A stretch of DNA of 64,000 nucleotides from Gavia stellata (lineage: Eukaryota > Chordata > Aves > Gaviiformes > Gaviidae), in assembly GCF_030936135.1 (NCBI RefSeq), contig NC_082595.1, forward strand, positions 10,454,430 through 10,518,429, given 5' to 3'. Below the pieces are notes generated by a model. That model ran no database searches. It was given only the letters and a program-made list of their open reading frames with translations, and was not told where the DNA came from. The position numbers and the translations under genes were made by a program. Of this stretch, positions 12,547 to 26,690 are shown in pieces (the stretch's first letter is position 1; each line of letters opens with the position of its first letter).

Positions 12547-15500
12547 GTTAGTAACCATTTTTCCCTTCTACATAGTACATATCTCTGGCCATGTAGTGTT
12601 CCTCACAATGGAAATGTCTATTGGTATCTTTGAGAATTGTATACAGGTAAAAGTTAGTATAAGTAACCATTACATTGCTTTTTAAATATAAATTTGCATC
12701 TGTTTGGGGGGATGGACTACTTTTTCTGTCGTAGCAATACTTGTTATTTCTTTGATTAATGTTGCTGTTGTCTTCAAGTCTACGAAAAGAAATGTACTGA
12801 AGTACATTGTAGAGCGTATTTTTGTTCTGTGCAGTAACATTGCTTTATTTCTTTATAAGAGGCAATTAGAGAACAAAGCATGTCTTAGAATATTGTAGTG
12901 ACATCTCTACTCACAGATTAAGTTGTCAGAAGGAAAATTTTCTGATGAAACTTCTTTAATCGTCTTAGGTATCAGTGTTTTCCTTGATTAAAGTCTCATT
13001 TCCTACCTGAGAAAAAAGACATGGTTAATAACTGTAACAGAGGGAAAAAAAATGTATTTTTTTTACTAACACGTCAGCATGATCGTGTACTGATTCTACA
13101 TTTAGGAGCCATTTTTTGGTCTGCCTTACCCCATGTGCAGATATCAAGGGACAAGAAAGCAAAAAGGTCTTATCTTCCTCCCTGTATGCTGGTTCTCTGT
13201 CTTGTCTCCTCACAGCCACTATAGCATCCTGCTTCCACGTTCCTGGCCCCCGTACACAATCTGAGCATGGAAATCATTCGAGGGGAGGGAGCCATCAGAA
13301 TACTTCTGTGTACAGGTGGCCAGCTTTCTTGTAATAATTTATAAGAACTACATCAGGAGCACAAATTGGGGAATCTGGAGAACTGCCCTAAGTTGTGCTG
13401 ATGGTTGTACATGACCCTGACCCTCACTGAGGAAGGTGCAAGCCACCTCGCTTACATCCTTGTACCACTGCTGGCATAAGAACAGCGATGAAACTGAGTT
13501 GATATGGACAATCTGTAGGTATTGAGAGAAACCACGTGGTAAGGACAGCCACTGTGAATTTGTTGTCTCCAGACAATGGGCTTTTTTTTTTTTCTGCTGT
13601 GTAACTGATGTCCTCAAGTTAGCCTAAACAGGGACCACAATGCAAAATGATGTGTGAGATAATGTGTCCGTACAAGAAATCCACTCCTTTTTGTGTGCTA
13701 GGGTGAATTCAGGTGCATATTCCCTGGATTCTTTTATTACAGTGGATTTTGCTACTCTCTGAATTATTAGTGGATTGTTTCTTCTGGAGACATGGAAGTA
13801 ACTGTGAGCACCTGTGAAACGCTGGTAGCTTATCAGCATTGTAAGCAAGTATCCACACTACAAAGTGATGGGGTGAGCAACTGATGCGTTGTGTAAATTG
13901 ACCTTTACCTGTCCTTTAATTTTCCAGTGCCATATCAAGCTAGGGTTTTTTATATATAGGTAGGACTTAAATTAAGGTCAATATTTAACTTGCAACTTGA
14001 GCTAAGATTACAGCAAAACCAAATCTAATATCAAATTTCAAAGAAGCCCGCAGGAGTGTCTCTTAGATCAAAAAGTAATAGTGGATCTGACATGCCAGTC
14101 TCATTCATGTACGGGCCTTTTGAAGAATGAAAGTATTAATTCCTATAAACATAAAGGCAAAACCTAGAGAAGTGAGGGCACTTTTCATCCAAGCATGTAG
14201 ACTGAATTAAGGGCTACAAGGAGGCATAGTTATACATTTGATTAGCAAATCTTATGTGAGAATTACAAACTGTATTGCCTTTATAAAGCTTTCAATTCCG
14301 TTGAACTTCTGACTGCCCCAAGCAGACCATTTTGCTAGCCATTGCTGAGCTCTGTGCTGCCCCACCTAGATTGCTACAAATATCCCAGCAAATTATTCTA
14401 AGGCTAGAGCAGGCATGTCTAGATTATACTGCAGCCAATGTTATGACTGCATTTTTAATTACTGTGAGCTAACATAATTTTTTCCTTTATGAGGACAACT
14501 CTTGGAGACACTTCTCTTTTACTTTGATTTTATTGTTTCTGTTGGTCTAAGATAAAAGCCACTCAGACTATAGGAGTACAGAAGTTCTTTTTCTTATGAA
14601 AAAAATACATGCCAGTGTGAACACATCTTACATGAAAAAAATAGTATGTCACTTGCACTTCACACTTTTCAAATTCGAAGCAATGATGTACACAAGAGGT
14701 TTTAAAGTAACTTCAAACAGGACCTTATGATGCATACATCTTGGGTAATTCTGAACTTTCTAAAAGCAAATACTGTGTTACAGAACTATTTTTATACATA
14801 TGCCGATTTAGTAGTGTGTAGATCAACTATAGATAGCTATGTAGATGTTTTGTGGTAGAGAAGTGACATAGCAAACAGTATAGAATACAAAACTGAAATG
14901 AGCCATATTGAACTAATCTTCAGTGTTTGATTTCTATTCATAAAGGACTTAGTTAAATCCTTAAATTCACTCTTTCTCAACAGGTAAGAATTAGAACATT
15001 GCTACTTATAGTAGCAAAAAATGGGTTGCTAGAATACTACATGACCTGAAGTTTTCTACTCTAAATATCCTTTAATCTAAATATATTTATCAGTGGCTCA
15101 AAAAAAGTTTTATGTTAAATAAAAGTGCTTAGTCAAAAATCACTTGACTGAGGTACAAAGTATTTAGTGAATAGCCAATTTAAGACCAGTATGAACAACG
15201 ACCAAAACCATTGTTACTGAGGGCAGCAGTTCTACTTTATAAGAATGATCTTCTGGGAGCTAGTGGTATACTGAATTTCCATTAGTTTCCCATGTTAAAG
15301 TTAGTCTCCCTTCATAGCTGCACATCTATATCCACTGCCGCCTTCATGAATCTTAGTTTGCCTCTTGGCTGCATGCACTAGGAGGTCCCGTTGGCATAAG
15401 CGGAATATAACTATGCCCTGGAAAAATAGGATTTCTGGATCCTTGTTTGTTCCCTGTACTGGATGTGCAGTGCCTGTTCTTTCATCGCTCTGAATGCTGA

Positions 15501-18500
15501 GCAGTCATTGCACTCAAATATCAATCCTGCATAGATAACTCTTCCTCCTAGGTCAGCAGGACTGTTCACGGAAGGGCTCGGTACAGTTCTGCATTTTCAT
15601 TTTCAATTACTGTTGAAATGGCCATCTTTTTTACCTGATAATGTGAATTTTTCACATGAAATCAGGCAATTCTGTTCCATTTGATGTTATCAGTTTAGAA
15701 TTTAAATATTTCTCTTAATGCAATTCCATCTACATTATTCATAATTATAAAGTATAGTTACTTAATCAAGTACATTTCAAATTGCATACAGAACTGTTCA
15801 GGATAACCATCCAGTCACACATCATGTGTGCCTATACTAATCTACAACCTTATCTCTTCTGCCGAGTTTTTCACAAAGTAATGCCAAACTCACTAGCTGG
15901 CATTTTTTTAATGTATATTTGGATGTGACTCTCCACATGACAGGGGGATATCAGTGGGAGTGCTGTTGTTAGAATAGGATCGGTGCTCTGTTCTGTATGG
16001 TAGATAGTTTGGGTACAAATTCCAGATTCTAATCTCTACATTTCAATGTACATATGTATTAGTATACTTTGGTATACAAACCACTGTATTCATATACATT
16101 CTTTACCAATCTGGTGTTAAAAGAAACCAGGGGAAGTTATGGCACAGATAATGTATTTAGATTTTCTTGTAGTGGATGTTGCCCCATATTGTCACATGCA
16201 AATGAAACCTTTTTACAACTGATTGGTTATTAGAATTGCAGAGCATATTATGAGAAGAACAGTCATTTACAATAAATCTTTAGTTTTCTTTAGTTTTCGG
16301 TCTCGTGTTTTAGTAAGACCGTTTGGAATGAAACCAAGTATTGGGATGTTGTGTGATTCACTGTAGTGGGTACTTCTTAATCTCTGAAGAATATACATTC
16401 TACAGTCCTTGGAAAGTACACTGTTTATTGCATAGGAGGTATTTGAATTGCTTAATGTATTACCAAACACTTGATTAGTAAGTAATGCTTTACCTAAGTG
16501 AATTTTGCTTACAGCGACATTCCGTGCTAGAAACAATACACCACAGACTTAAAAGTAAATGAGAACGTGTTTTGTTTTTCTCAAATCTGTGATCTGGGAT
16601 GACAGCATAGGAAGGAGTTATGCTGTGCCAGAAGCTCTTGGTAAAATCCAAAACCACCACAAAATACATCTAATTTTATGTTTTATTACTCTTTATGTGA
16701 ACAAGGCTCATCCATGCTTGCAGATCTTTTTAAAAAGATGTTACTGTTACTACTGATGTGGATATCTAGAAAATGTGTGCTAACTAATGTATACAAACAT
16801 GCAGAGTACATATTTCTGATGTTGAAATAGTGCAGAGTTAATGAATTCGCATGATTTTTGCAGCAAGACCAGCAAAAAAGTCATTATTCAGAGGCAGGGT
16901 TGTGAATGAGTTTGGTTGTTTTTTGGCATAAAACTCGGTGAAGTTAATTTAGTTTCATGAAGCAGAAAGTCTGTTTTTGGAATGAGATATATGTCAGATT
17001 TTGTAAACTTGTTCACAGTATTTCCTGTCACTACCAATCATTCTTATACCATGTGTTCTAAACTAAGCAGTCCAAATTCCAGATTATTGTTGATGTCTAC
17101 AGTACAAACATCTGTTTTATCATCTTTTAGTACTGGTGGGTTATTTCCTCTGTTCAACTCTTAAGTTGTCTACTGAAAAAATTATCCATCTATTAATTAA
17201 TCAGGTCCCATTATCTCCAGTTGCTCTGGCTTCAGCACAGTTCTTCACCATATAAGATTCAATGTGTGTATAATTTTAAACCAGGCCTTGCTCTGTTAAT
17301 AGCATTTGAAGTTGCTACTGCTCTTTACAGAAACGTTTTAGGTTTTTCATAGGTGAATGTACTAAATAGGTTCCTATGACCTACCGTACTTAATTTAACT
17401 TTTTCTTTATTTGCTGTGTTTTTGACTTATCTGGGTTATTCCTTTTTCTCCTATAATCCCATATATTTGAAAGTTAGCTGTAGAAACCTTTGCTAAACTT
17501 CTCATAGTGTGACTTTCTTTATGGAAGTCACATCTCATATTTAGTTGCTTACTTCATTGGGCTTACTTGCTTAAATGCTCTGCTCTATCAGGGTTTAAGG
17601 ATTTAATCCTTTACTATGCTTAAGTATTGCATCACATATGTAAGATTAAAAAAGCCAGTGACCAGGTTGGATAATGTTAGGAACCCAGTTTCTGGATTAA
17701 TCTGGTGAGAACTATGAGTTAATGGTAGTCCTCTCAGACAAGTTAATTTTCCCTCCCTGTTTCATTTCTGGTTTGAGCCTTTGAGTTTGGATTTTTCTGA
17801 AAGAAGCTGCAAACCAGGGTTGTTCTCTGAAGTACATGAAGAAGGCAGGATTAAAGTCTGTAAATAAAAGTTCTGCATAGAATCAAATACAAGAATTTTA
17901 TTGGAATATTTGTTAGAGTTTTGTATTACAGTTGTGAGATTAAATTCACTCTGTCAAATAAGAAACAAATTACAGTCTCCTTCGTGCAAGGATCTGTCAT
18001 CCTTATATAAGCATAGATTCAGGTCTTTCTCTAAGTCCATATCCAGTGTTTTTTATCCCACTTTTTGAATATGTGTCAGGAAGGTTATCGTTACACAGGC
18101 TTTCCAAAAGATTTCCATGTTGCAATGAGTTCACTGCCAGGCATCTGACAAAATTCAGGAAATTTATTCAGCCATATTTATTAATTCTGTAGAATGATAT
18201 CAGTGATACTGGCTGAGCAAAGTAATGTCTAGCACTCAAGACATTAACATTTCTCTGACTACAGTGCCTTAATTTTTAATGAAGATATACTGTTTATTCC
18301 AAAACTTCAAGGAATGTCCTCAGTATTGTTTTGAAATTTCCAACTGATTGTGATGATATATGAAAGATCTGGTTTCCATTAAGGTTATTTGATTTTACTT
18401 CATGTATCTTATCCCCCTGGAGCATTTCTAGGTGATCAAGCAAAGAAAGTCAGAATACTTAGAACAGAAAAATAAGGGCTTGTGGTTGGGGGGAAGGAAT

Positions 18501-21500
18501 GATGAAGGCAAGGGAGGTTATCGTTGGTGAAATGGATAAAATTAGTATTGGTGAAATGAGGATTTTGGTACGATGTTTTTGTTGTCAGAAAATACGAATT
18601 TTTCAAATGCAAAATGTTTTCTTAGAATGACAAGGATTTTCGTCATCTTGTTGAGAAGCAAATGAGCTGCTTCATTTTATCTGTTTTCCAGCCAAGCAAG
18701 CAAGAGCCTGAGGGAAGCATGGAGATACAGAGTTACTTCATTTACTAAAATGCAGTTATTATTTCTTTATTTTCAAGGCCTCCTTGTGCAGGAAGCTTCC
18801 AGATCTGAAGATTGACATTCACTGCTTCACATATCCCAAACTGAAAAATATTCCACACATGAAGTCTTGTAACATCTTGCAGTAAGACACTTGAAACCGA
18901 TTTACACATTGCTCCATATGCAGGGAATGCTCATTGAAATACATCTAGCTGCTTGCAGTTTAGTCAAGAATTGTGGAGCTCTATACATTGTCAGTCAGCA
19001 TTCTGCTATTCCAGTCTTTCTTTTTTTTTTTCCCCCTAACACAAATGGCTTTATGTGGACTGGTTTACCAGTAAGAATCAGTTACGTCAGACATGTTTCA
19101 TATGTCACATTATTGTTTACTATTGGAAATGATCCACTTCTGACTTCTTGGGTGAAATGAATAGCACTGTTGAAAAATGTAAACTGCCTCTGGCTTCATT
19201 ATAATAGGCTTGTATGACCATGATCATGATGACACCTACAGTTTAATATTAATCTCCAGCAATTTGAGCAAAGAATTCTGAGGCTTGGTAAACTGGAAAA
19301 TAAAATTATGCCTTTCTTGGTCCTTCTAGATGTAATCAGTTCGTCTTTCACACATCTACTACTTCTTGGAGTGGCGTATTAATTATACGGTTTAAAAGTC
19401 AGAGCATTATATAATTTCTTCCTGTTTGAACATTTCGCAGTATGGTAGTAATATACAAACAATTGATGGAAAACTTAAAGTAAGTTAACAGTACAATTAT
19501 TCCATAATGTATGTTTTCAGGAGTTAAAAAGAACAAATAACAGTCTTATCAGCCTCACGCTTAAAATGGGTGCATGGTGCATATGATGAACTGATACGGC
19601 TCACAGTTTTTATCACTGTGCTTTGATTTTTATCACATTTTGTGTGTCAGGGACCATTAGCTTCAATAAAAACTTGGATTAGAAACATCCACTGACCATG
19701 TCTGTGTTCTAGGAATTTGTATTAAATATTCAGTATTTGGGATTCATGCTTCTAGGAAGGTGTAGTGGAATGCTGTGATACAGAGGTGTCTTTTGGAAAG
19801 AAGCCATCTCTGGTCAGTAAAGATTCTTTTCAGGGTTGTTAACCTCTGTATCTTTAAATTATATTTATATAGCTGCCTAAATTATTTCTGCAGTTTCAGT
19901 TGGAAAATATTCCCCAACCGAAACAATTGTGTAACACAGCTGTTACCTTTTGCCCCATAGATGCCTATCTTTCAGTTATGGCTGAAGTAATCTCCAGGTA
20001 ACTTCTAAGGCAGTTGCACTGGTTAAAATTTTTCATGTGCATGTGTTTGAATATTAATTAGGTTGTTAGGCTTATTAACATTATTATTACTGCATTTTGT
20101 CAAGACACAGGACTGTCATCCAGAAAGTCTTATTTGTTGGCTTACAATCATGCCTAAGGCATATTAGCTTGACAACTGTTTGGTTAGAATTGGGAGTGTA
20201 TTTGTTGTATTCACCTATTGTTGCTAAAATGTTTAATTCTGTAATGTAAATGCACTGGAAGGCTATGATAGATGCATGGTTTTCTATTGTAAATATTTAG
20301 ATTTTGGTCTTTTTTAAATGAACACGTTATGTGCAAGTGAAGATATATATATGTAATAATACCTTGTTTTATTTCATTTTCTTTTAACAGTACTCGTATA
20401 TCTTCTTCCTCTCTTAGCAGTCTCAGTTTCTGCATCAGAGTGGCATGTTCACATTTGAAAAGTTTTTTACCAGAGACTTGCATCTTTTTTCAGAATACTT
20501 GTGTCTTACCTGAAACTTGTCTGGTAGCTCCAGAGAACGCTAGCATGTGAGCTAAGACAGCACGGTACAGTTTAAATCTTTCCAAAGTCCATGTTCCTCA
20601 CCGAGGAACCATGTCATGATGGTTTTGAGGTCAGCGTGAAACTTGAAAGCTGATTTTTCTGACAAATACCGGGTCCAGATTTGTACAGCGACTATGCCTC
20701 TCACAGAAATCTGGGTCAGCTCATCTTGTCTGTCTTTTTGCTGTTATCACAACCCAGGTGTAAGAGGCTAGGGACTGATTTTTATCATGCAAGATATGAT
20801 GGAGTATATCATAAGAATTAGGATAGTATCATTTTGCTTCTTCAAATACGTGTGCTTTGGTGGAGGGACTTGAGAGAAAAATGATAGAAGTTTCCCGTTG
20901 AACACAAGAGGAGATAAGTACTTAACTAAGTGCCCAAGCCAATGGCATAATAGAAAAGGAGGCACTTCAGTTTCCTAAAGCTCAGATTATCTTTCTAAGA
21001 GCAAATTCCAAACTCTGAAGCACTGGAGTTTGTGTAGTAAGTGTCACACTGACATTTTGTACTGCCCATAATGAGATGAACCCACAACTTACAGCATTAG
21101 CTGCATCTACCTGTCCTGGAAGTGTCTTTTTGTGGGTCTTTTTTTATGTGGGAAAGGAAGTGTCAGTCTTAATTTTTATACTGTTGATGGGCTGCCTGTC
21201 CTTTCACAGTGATATTGATAGTGGACAACTCTATGAAGTTTGCCATGGGGGTAGCCATGGATGATGTTTCTAGGTGTAACATCTGTGGGACTGGAAGGTG
21301 CTCACCACCTTGCCTGAGGCAATAGTGAGGCAGTTACATTAAGTCAGTGTGTGCTGTGCGTGTCACTTTTCCGTATCCCTGATCAAAACTTGGTAATTTA
21401 GCCAGAATCATTTTTAAGCTGCCTAAGTAAGAACAGTTCTGCAGTGTGCATTTTTAAGTTCTCTTCTAATGGAGAGTTATTTTGTCCTTTGCTAGGCCTT

Positions 21501-22214
21501 TTTATTTTAATGGTTGCAGAGGTTAATGGGATGTCATGTGTTCAGATTTTAACGCTACCTTTATCTGGCTGCAGAAAATAGCTTAGTGATACAACCCTTA
21601 CACTTGTAAGCCTGAGGATCCCTGGAAGTGTGGGTCAGTTGCAGTATATTAAGGCTCTTCACTCACTAAAATTTTAACCTTTTTTATGTTTGCATGCAAA
21701 TAATCATGTATTGTTAGAGTTGCACAGTTCCCAACTTCCCCCCCAAGCCTTGTTATGATGTGCTATTGAGCTGAAAAAAGGGGGACCTGTGTCCCCATCC
21801 TGGGCTCTGTTTCAGCAGTGCTTAGGTACTCAGGAACAGATGCTTCTTTCTCATCCTGTCTGCTGTTTCTTTGCAGTTGTTACTCAGTTCCTTTAAATCA
21901 TGGCACTAAGATGCTAGCAATCCAGATACCAGAGATTCTGCTTCATTTCTCCCATAAAGAAATCTGATCTGACAGTTTTCTGTTCTTTGACTGGAACTTT
22001 TTAAGACACCTTAATTTTATGTATTTTGGCTTTCTGTAAAATACTTCATACGCTGTAAATGGAGATGTATCATCTCAGAATCGAGTCACATGTTTAATTG
22101 CAAATGACTTGAGCTTACTGCATTTTGGTGTAATTCCGTTATGTCCTCACCCAAGAAACAGCACATGATTATTTGTAAGCTTGCCATATGTAGGAGGAAA
22201 TTTGATAAGGCTTT

Positions 22215-22440
22215 CAGAATCTGCGTTGTACGGCCAGTAATTGCTGTGATCCAATAAGGGAGCCCTCTGTGGTGGCATCACTCGAGAGAGTAAGCGTGGT
22301 GTGACTGCTGCTGGCTTCTCGGATCACGCTGTCTAATGAAAGATTAATGAGGACATGATGCTTTGTAACAAACATCTAATACTGCCACCAGGTCACAAGT
22401 TTGATTTGAACCAATCAATATAATTCATTCTTCTAAAGGT
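22215..22440. other. Candidate conserved non-coding element
   Basis: The block retains six CpGs within about 110 bases (22222-22331), in sequence that is otherwise CpG-poor. It also carries several homeodomain-type cores (gtaattgc, gattaatgagg) and a CTCF-core-like gccaccaggtcac. There is no open frame and no repeat. This combination is typical of developmental enhancers, but the call rests on composition only, without an alignment. Confidence 0.3.
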
Positions 22441-23649
22441 AGCTAATGATAGCATGCTTATGGGAAATGAAATGGCCTGCAATCTAAGACAGCCTGCCTG
22501 TTCTTACTGTGTCAGCTTTAAAGAAACAGTATTCATTTTAAAATGTCATCTAAACCTTGGAAAGAAAGAAGAGCTTAAATTCTGAGGGAGAATGTTAAGA
22601 AAACTTTAAAAAAAAAATGAAACTCAAGAAAACTGAACTAAGGGAATCCTTAAATTAAAAATAAATTAAAATTAAAACTCAATGAAACATAAGGGGAAAA
22701 AGAAAAAAGTCTTATATTCTCTGAGTTAATAGTATCTGAAAGAGAAAAGGGAGTTTGATTTGACCTAGGGGTTTAAGGATCAGGTGTACCTTAATGTCTG
22801 TGTTCTTAATCCTAGGAGTGACTCACTCGCCTATGAAAGGCAGGGGGTGAAGTCCCCACCTATGTCATATTGACCCATCTGAGGACAGAGGGAAAGAAAT
22901 TGGACCATCATTCTTCTCCTGTTCTTGTACTAACAGAGGGCCAGATAAGTTTCTGATGTAACCTAGATGAGTCTTTTTTTTAATTACACCAGCTATATTA
23001 ATTGCAGAAAGCAAGTACAGGACACAGAGGAGGGCATGTATTCAAGCATTTCCCTCAGAGATGATCCTATGAGAGACTGAACAATCTGAGAATTAGAGAG
23101 CAGAATGAGGAAACACAAAGGCAAGACTTTCTTCCAAACTTCTTGCTAAAACCTTTGAGCTGGATTTTGCATTCTTGCTTCTATCTAAGTAATATTGTGC
23201 TGTGAAAGTGTTGGCAGTGAGTTATTGTAGCTACACATGGAATAAGATACTGTAAAATATGAATAATGGAGCTTGACTTTTGAGCTCTTGATTATAGACT
23301 TCAGTTTTCCAAGCTGCAGAGTGGGAACTCCCCACTTTCCTTATTTAAAAAAAAATGTTCAAATTCTCTAATGAAAGATTCTGATTTTCATAGCAAAATA
23401 GTATTGCTGTCCTCTAGGTATATAGGACCATACTGACCTGGCTGCAGTTACTTCTTAGGTACAAAGTAATATTTCAAAAAATCATGAAAGTTTATTTCCT
23501 AAATGAAAATAGTATTTACTTAATATTTAGGATACTTGCCTGTGTGGTACTTTCTTTCTGTCTAGATGGGTAATATCATAAACTTTGTAAATGTTAGCAT
23601 TATTTTCATTAACAATGTTACCTTCCTAATAGCTGGAACAGATTGAAAT

Positions 23650-23688
23650 TGTCACCAAAAATATCAATTTGTCATCAAAATATCAATT
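23650..23688. repeat. Short tandem duplication, about 20-bp unit
   Basis: Two adjacent copies: tgtcaccaaaaatatcaatt, then the same with c to t and one A lost (tgtcatcaaaatatcaatt). This is a local slippage-type duplication in unannotated sequence. Confidence 0.8.
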
Positions 23689-24240
23689 CCAGGTCTAGAA
23701 AAGACATTAAAAGCCAGGAGAATTTTCATGCTAACATCATTTTCCAGGAGCACAGGTGCACTAAAACACTCCCTTGCAGTGAGTAAGCAGTCTATTTGGT
23801 GAGTAAGCCACTTCTAAAGCATTGAATAGCAATTCTAATAGCAATTTCAGACTCATATTTTGCCACTTTTACACAGTGGTAAGAAAGATGTATACTGTCA
23901 TTAGATGACATTTCTTAATGTTTAGCTTTCTAGTTTTCATCGTACAGTAGGGGTGAGAACAAATTAATCACCCCTAGCTGCAATTTGAGGGTCTTTGCTT
24001 CAGTCACTGAAGCAATATCTCTTTTATTTTTTTTTATTTCTTCCCCTCTGTATCGATTGCATTTTCCTTCCAGACTGCACTGTGATCAATTGCTATCACG
24101 TTTCTTGGATTAACTTGGATTTCTCATCTTTTCTATTTCCATTTCCTTTTCTCTATTCCAGTAAGTGCTTTAAAGTTTTAAATGTTTAAATAGGACTTCT
24201 TTCCCATAAAGCTTGGAATTTGCCAGGATCCCTTCCTAGA

Positions 24241-24405
24241 AGAGGAGCATGGTCTAATGGTCAACACACACCTGGGAGATGGACACTGCTGTGTTCTTAT
24301 CCTAGCTGATTTACTTTTGTGGCCTTAGGCCGGTCTCTAAACTACCTGCCAGGAGAGCCATGAGGATTAATTGAACAGGCAAAGTGCCGTGTAATGCTTA
24401 ACGTT
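24241..24405 (+). mobile_element. MIR (CORE-SINE) remnant
   Basis: An ancient tRNA-derived SINE in the plus orientation. The order of landmarks follows the MIR consensus: gagcatggtctaatggtcaa, cctgggagatggacactg, ttatcctagctgatttac, tgtggccttaggc and gaggattaattgaacaggc, ending near aagtgccgtgtaatgctta. A stretch of the consensus (the middle cctcagtttcctcat part) is deleted here. Old MIRs survive in bird genomes at low copy, and this one is unusually readable. Confidence 0.8.
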
Positions 24406-25889
24406 ATGTCTGACTTTAAGAATACTATACGTTTACTGCCAGCCTTGAATATAAAGTCTGTGATGTTAGTGGGGGAAATTGTGTTTTTTCAGTGATCTTG
24501 CCTGAAAAATGATAATAAGATTCCTGATTCCAGCAAAATTGCTTCATAATTGCACAGTCTTTCTTTTCATGATGAAATCAAACTCTGTCATTTCTGTTTC
24601 TCCTTGGTAACTGATATTTCTGCTAAAATTTCCTGTAACTCTTGGAGATTAACGGAAGTTTAACTATATTTGTGAGGATCCATGTTGAAATAAATTTCAG
24701 AGTTGTTGCTATCCATAGTTCTGGAACAGGAGATGGAAAGAAGAGATATCCAGAAGACAAATACACTAAAACTGATGTCTAGGGAAACAAAGTAGTACAT
24801 AATGCTGGTCATTTTAAATTGTAATTATTTACACATGAAGGGTATTGTAAAGGAAATATTCAAAGTAGTGAACTTTGTCAGCTCGTTCATAGTTTGATCA
24901 GACTTTTTTTTTCTTTCCTAACAGACATTTTATCTACATCTTTAGCATTTATTTTATTTGTATTAGAGTTGCCTGGGACCTCAGGTCAGACTTTTCCTTA
25001 ATTGCTCTATTTTGATGTAATTTTTCTTGAATATGAGTGACAAGACCTTACATGTAATATGTTTCACTCTGATTATACTTTGTATCCTCACATTAATACT
25101 TCCCTGTCTTTCCTGGCAACATCTCATCCAGAATATCTTGGTGTTATCTGTGCGACATCACAGTGATTGCTCATAGTCATCCTCTAATGGACTAATACAC
25201 CCTCTTCTTTCTCCCCATTTGTTATTTTCAACTTGTCACAGGAATTCTTACTCCTATGTGTATGACCATGCACTTTATTTTATCTAATTTCATTCTGTTT
25301 CTGTTATTGAAGAGTTACCCGTTCTCCTTTGGTGTGGAATACAGTCTTTCTTTGTACTAACAGCTTATCACAGACCTAATTTCTGTGCCAAGGTCACAAG
25401 GGAAAACATTATGTCCCAAGACAGATACTTGAGGAATTACCCTAACAGTTTCTCTCCAGCCTGATACTTGCAATTGTTTTCTCTTTAGCCAGTGCTATAG
25501 AAATACAAGGACACATATTCCAAATCTTCCTGTTAAGTTTATACATGGATCTTAGATTGTATAAATCATACTGAAATGCAAAAATGGATACCCCAACAGT
25601 GATCAGAGAAGTCTCTAAGAGGTTCCAGACATTCTTCAGGTATTTGCAAAGCAGCTCCACTCAGACCACTGTGCCAGCACTATAAATTTCCAAGCCAAGC
25701 ATCACATTTAAGAAGGCATCCCTGCAATTGTTACTTGCTCTGACTCTGCCCCCATGTAACCAGGGCTGTGCTTTGGAATTGCCAGTGGTGGCATGTGTGT
25801 TTGAGCATCTTTCAATAGCAGAACAAGCCAGTGTTTGTCAGTAACTGGAGTTCAAGTTGTAGCATCCATATGCATGTGCTTGGGGCTTT
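24406..25889. other. Unannotated intergenic sequence
   Basis: About 1.5 kb between the MIR and the CR1. No gene or repeat seen; the minus-strand frame at 25442-25660 has no recognisable product. Confidence 0.6.
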
Positions 25890-26690
25890 ATTCAGTCAGG
25901 TCTTGAACACTGCCAAGGATGGAGACTATTATCTTCGTAAACTCCCCACAGATATCAAAAAGCTGCTGTTACATCCTCCCAAAGCCACCTCTTCTCCAGG
26001 CTGAACAAGCCCTCTTCCCTCAGCACCTCCTCACCCAGCCTGTGCTCTAGCCCCCTGAACATCTTGGTGGTCCTTCTGTAAACTCACTCTTGTTTATCAA
26101 CATCTTTCTCGTACTGGGAGGCCCCAAACTGGATCCAGTATTCTCAATGCAGTCTAAAGCGTGGTGAGTGAAGGGGGATAATGACTTCTCATGACCTACT
26201 GGCTATGTGCCTCCTGATTCAGCCCAGGATGTTGTTGCCCTTCTTTGCTGCCAGGGCACACTGCTGGCTCATGTTCAGTCTGCTGCCAATGTCCCCAGCT
26301 GCCCAGCCAGTTGGTCTTCAGCCTGTACTGCTGCACAGGGTTTTTCCTTCTGAAGTGCAAGACTTTATTTGTTCTTGTTGAATTTCATAACTTCCTATCA
26401 GCCCAACGCTCTAGCCTATCTAGGTCCCTTTGACTGGTGGCCCTGCTCTTGAGCATATTTGATTGGTCTGCTCAGTTTGGTGTCACCTGGAAACTTGGTG
26501 AAAGCACACTTCATTCCCTCCTCAAGGTCACTCATAGATGTAAAACAGAACAGGTCCCAGTACAGACCTGTGCAGTACTCCACTTGTTACAAGCCTCCAG
26601 GCTGAGAACAACCCATTGACCACTACCTTCTGAAACCAACTGTCCAACCAGTTTTTTACCCATTACATCAATTCATCAATGCAACTTTTT
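25890..26690 (-). mobile_element. CR1 LINE fragment, about 800 bp, internal and 3' part
   Basis: The largest recognisable CR1 piece, in the minus orientation. Landmarks in order on the plus strand are caggtcttgaacactgccaa, ctcttctccaggctgaacaa, tgggaggccccaaactggat, gcccaggatgttgttgccct, ctagcctatctaggtccctt and tttggtgtcacctggaaact. It covers the 3' UTR and the end of the reverse-transcriptase ORF2 in consensus terms. The extreme 3' tail is absent or unrecognisable at the left. A T-run at 26683-26694 follows its right edge. The open frames at 26181-26619 are antisense readings of this element, not genes. Confidence 0.9.

Larger units (their letters stand above)
10041..24240. other. Unannotated intergenic sequence
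   Basis: This stretch is mostly featureless AT-rich DNA. The part from about 10500 to 11480 is GC-richer and pyrimidine-rich with short open frames, but I could not match it to a gene or repeat. A near-repeat of tagattaccttac occurs at 12045 and 12070. A small cluster of CpGs lies at 20535-20695. An A-rich low-complexity part lies at 22600-22720. Candidate elements within it are listed separately. Confidence 0.55.

Noticed and set aside
26181..26619. Plus-strand open frames of 60-66 codons
   Set aside because: They are antisense readings of the CR1 element at 25890-26690.
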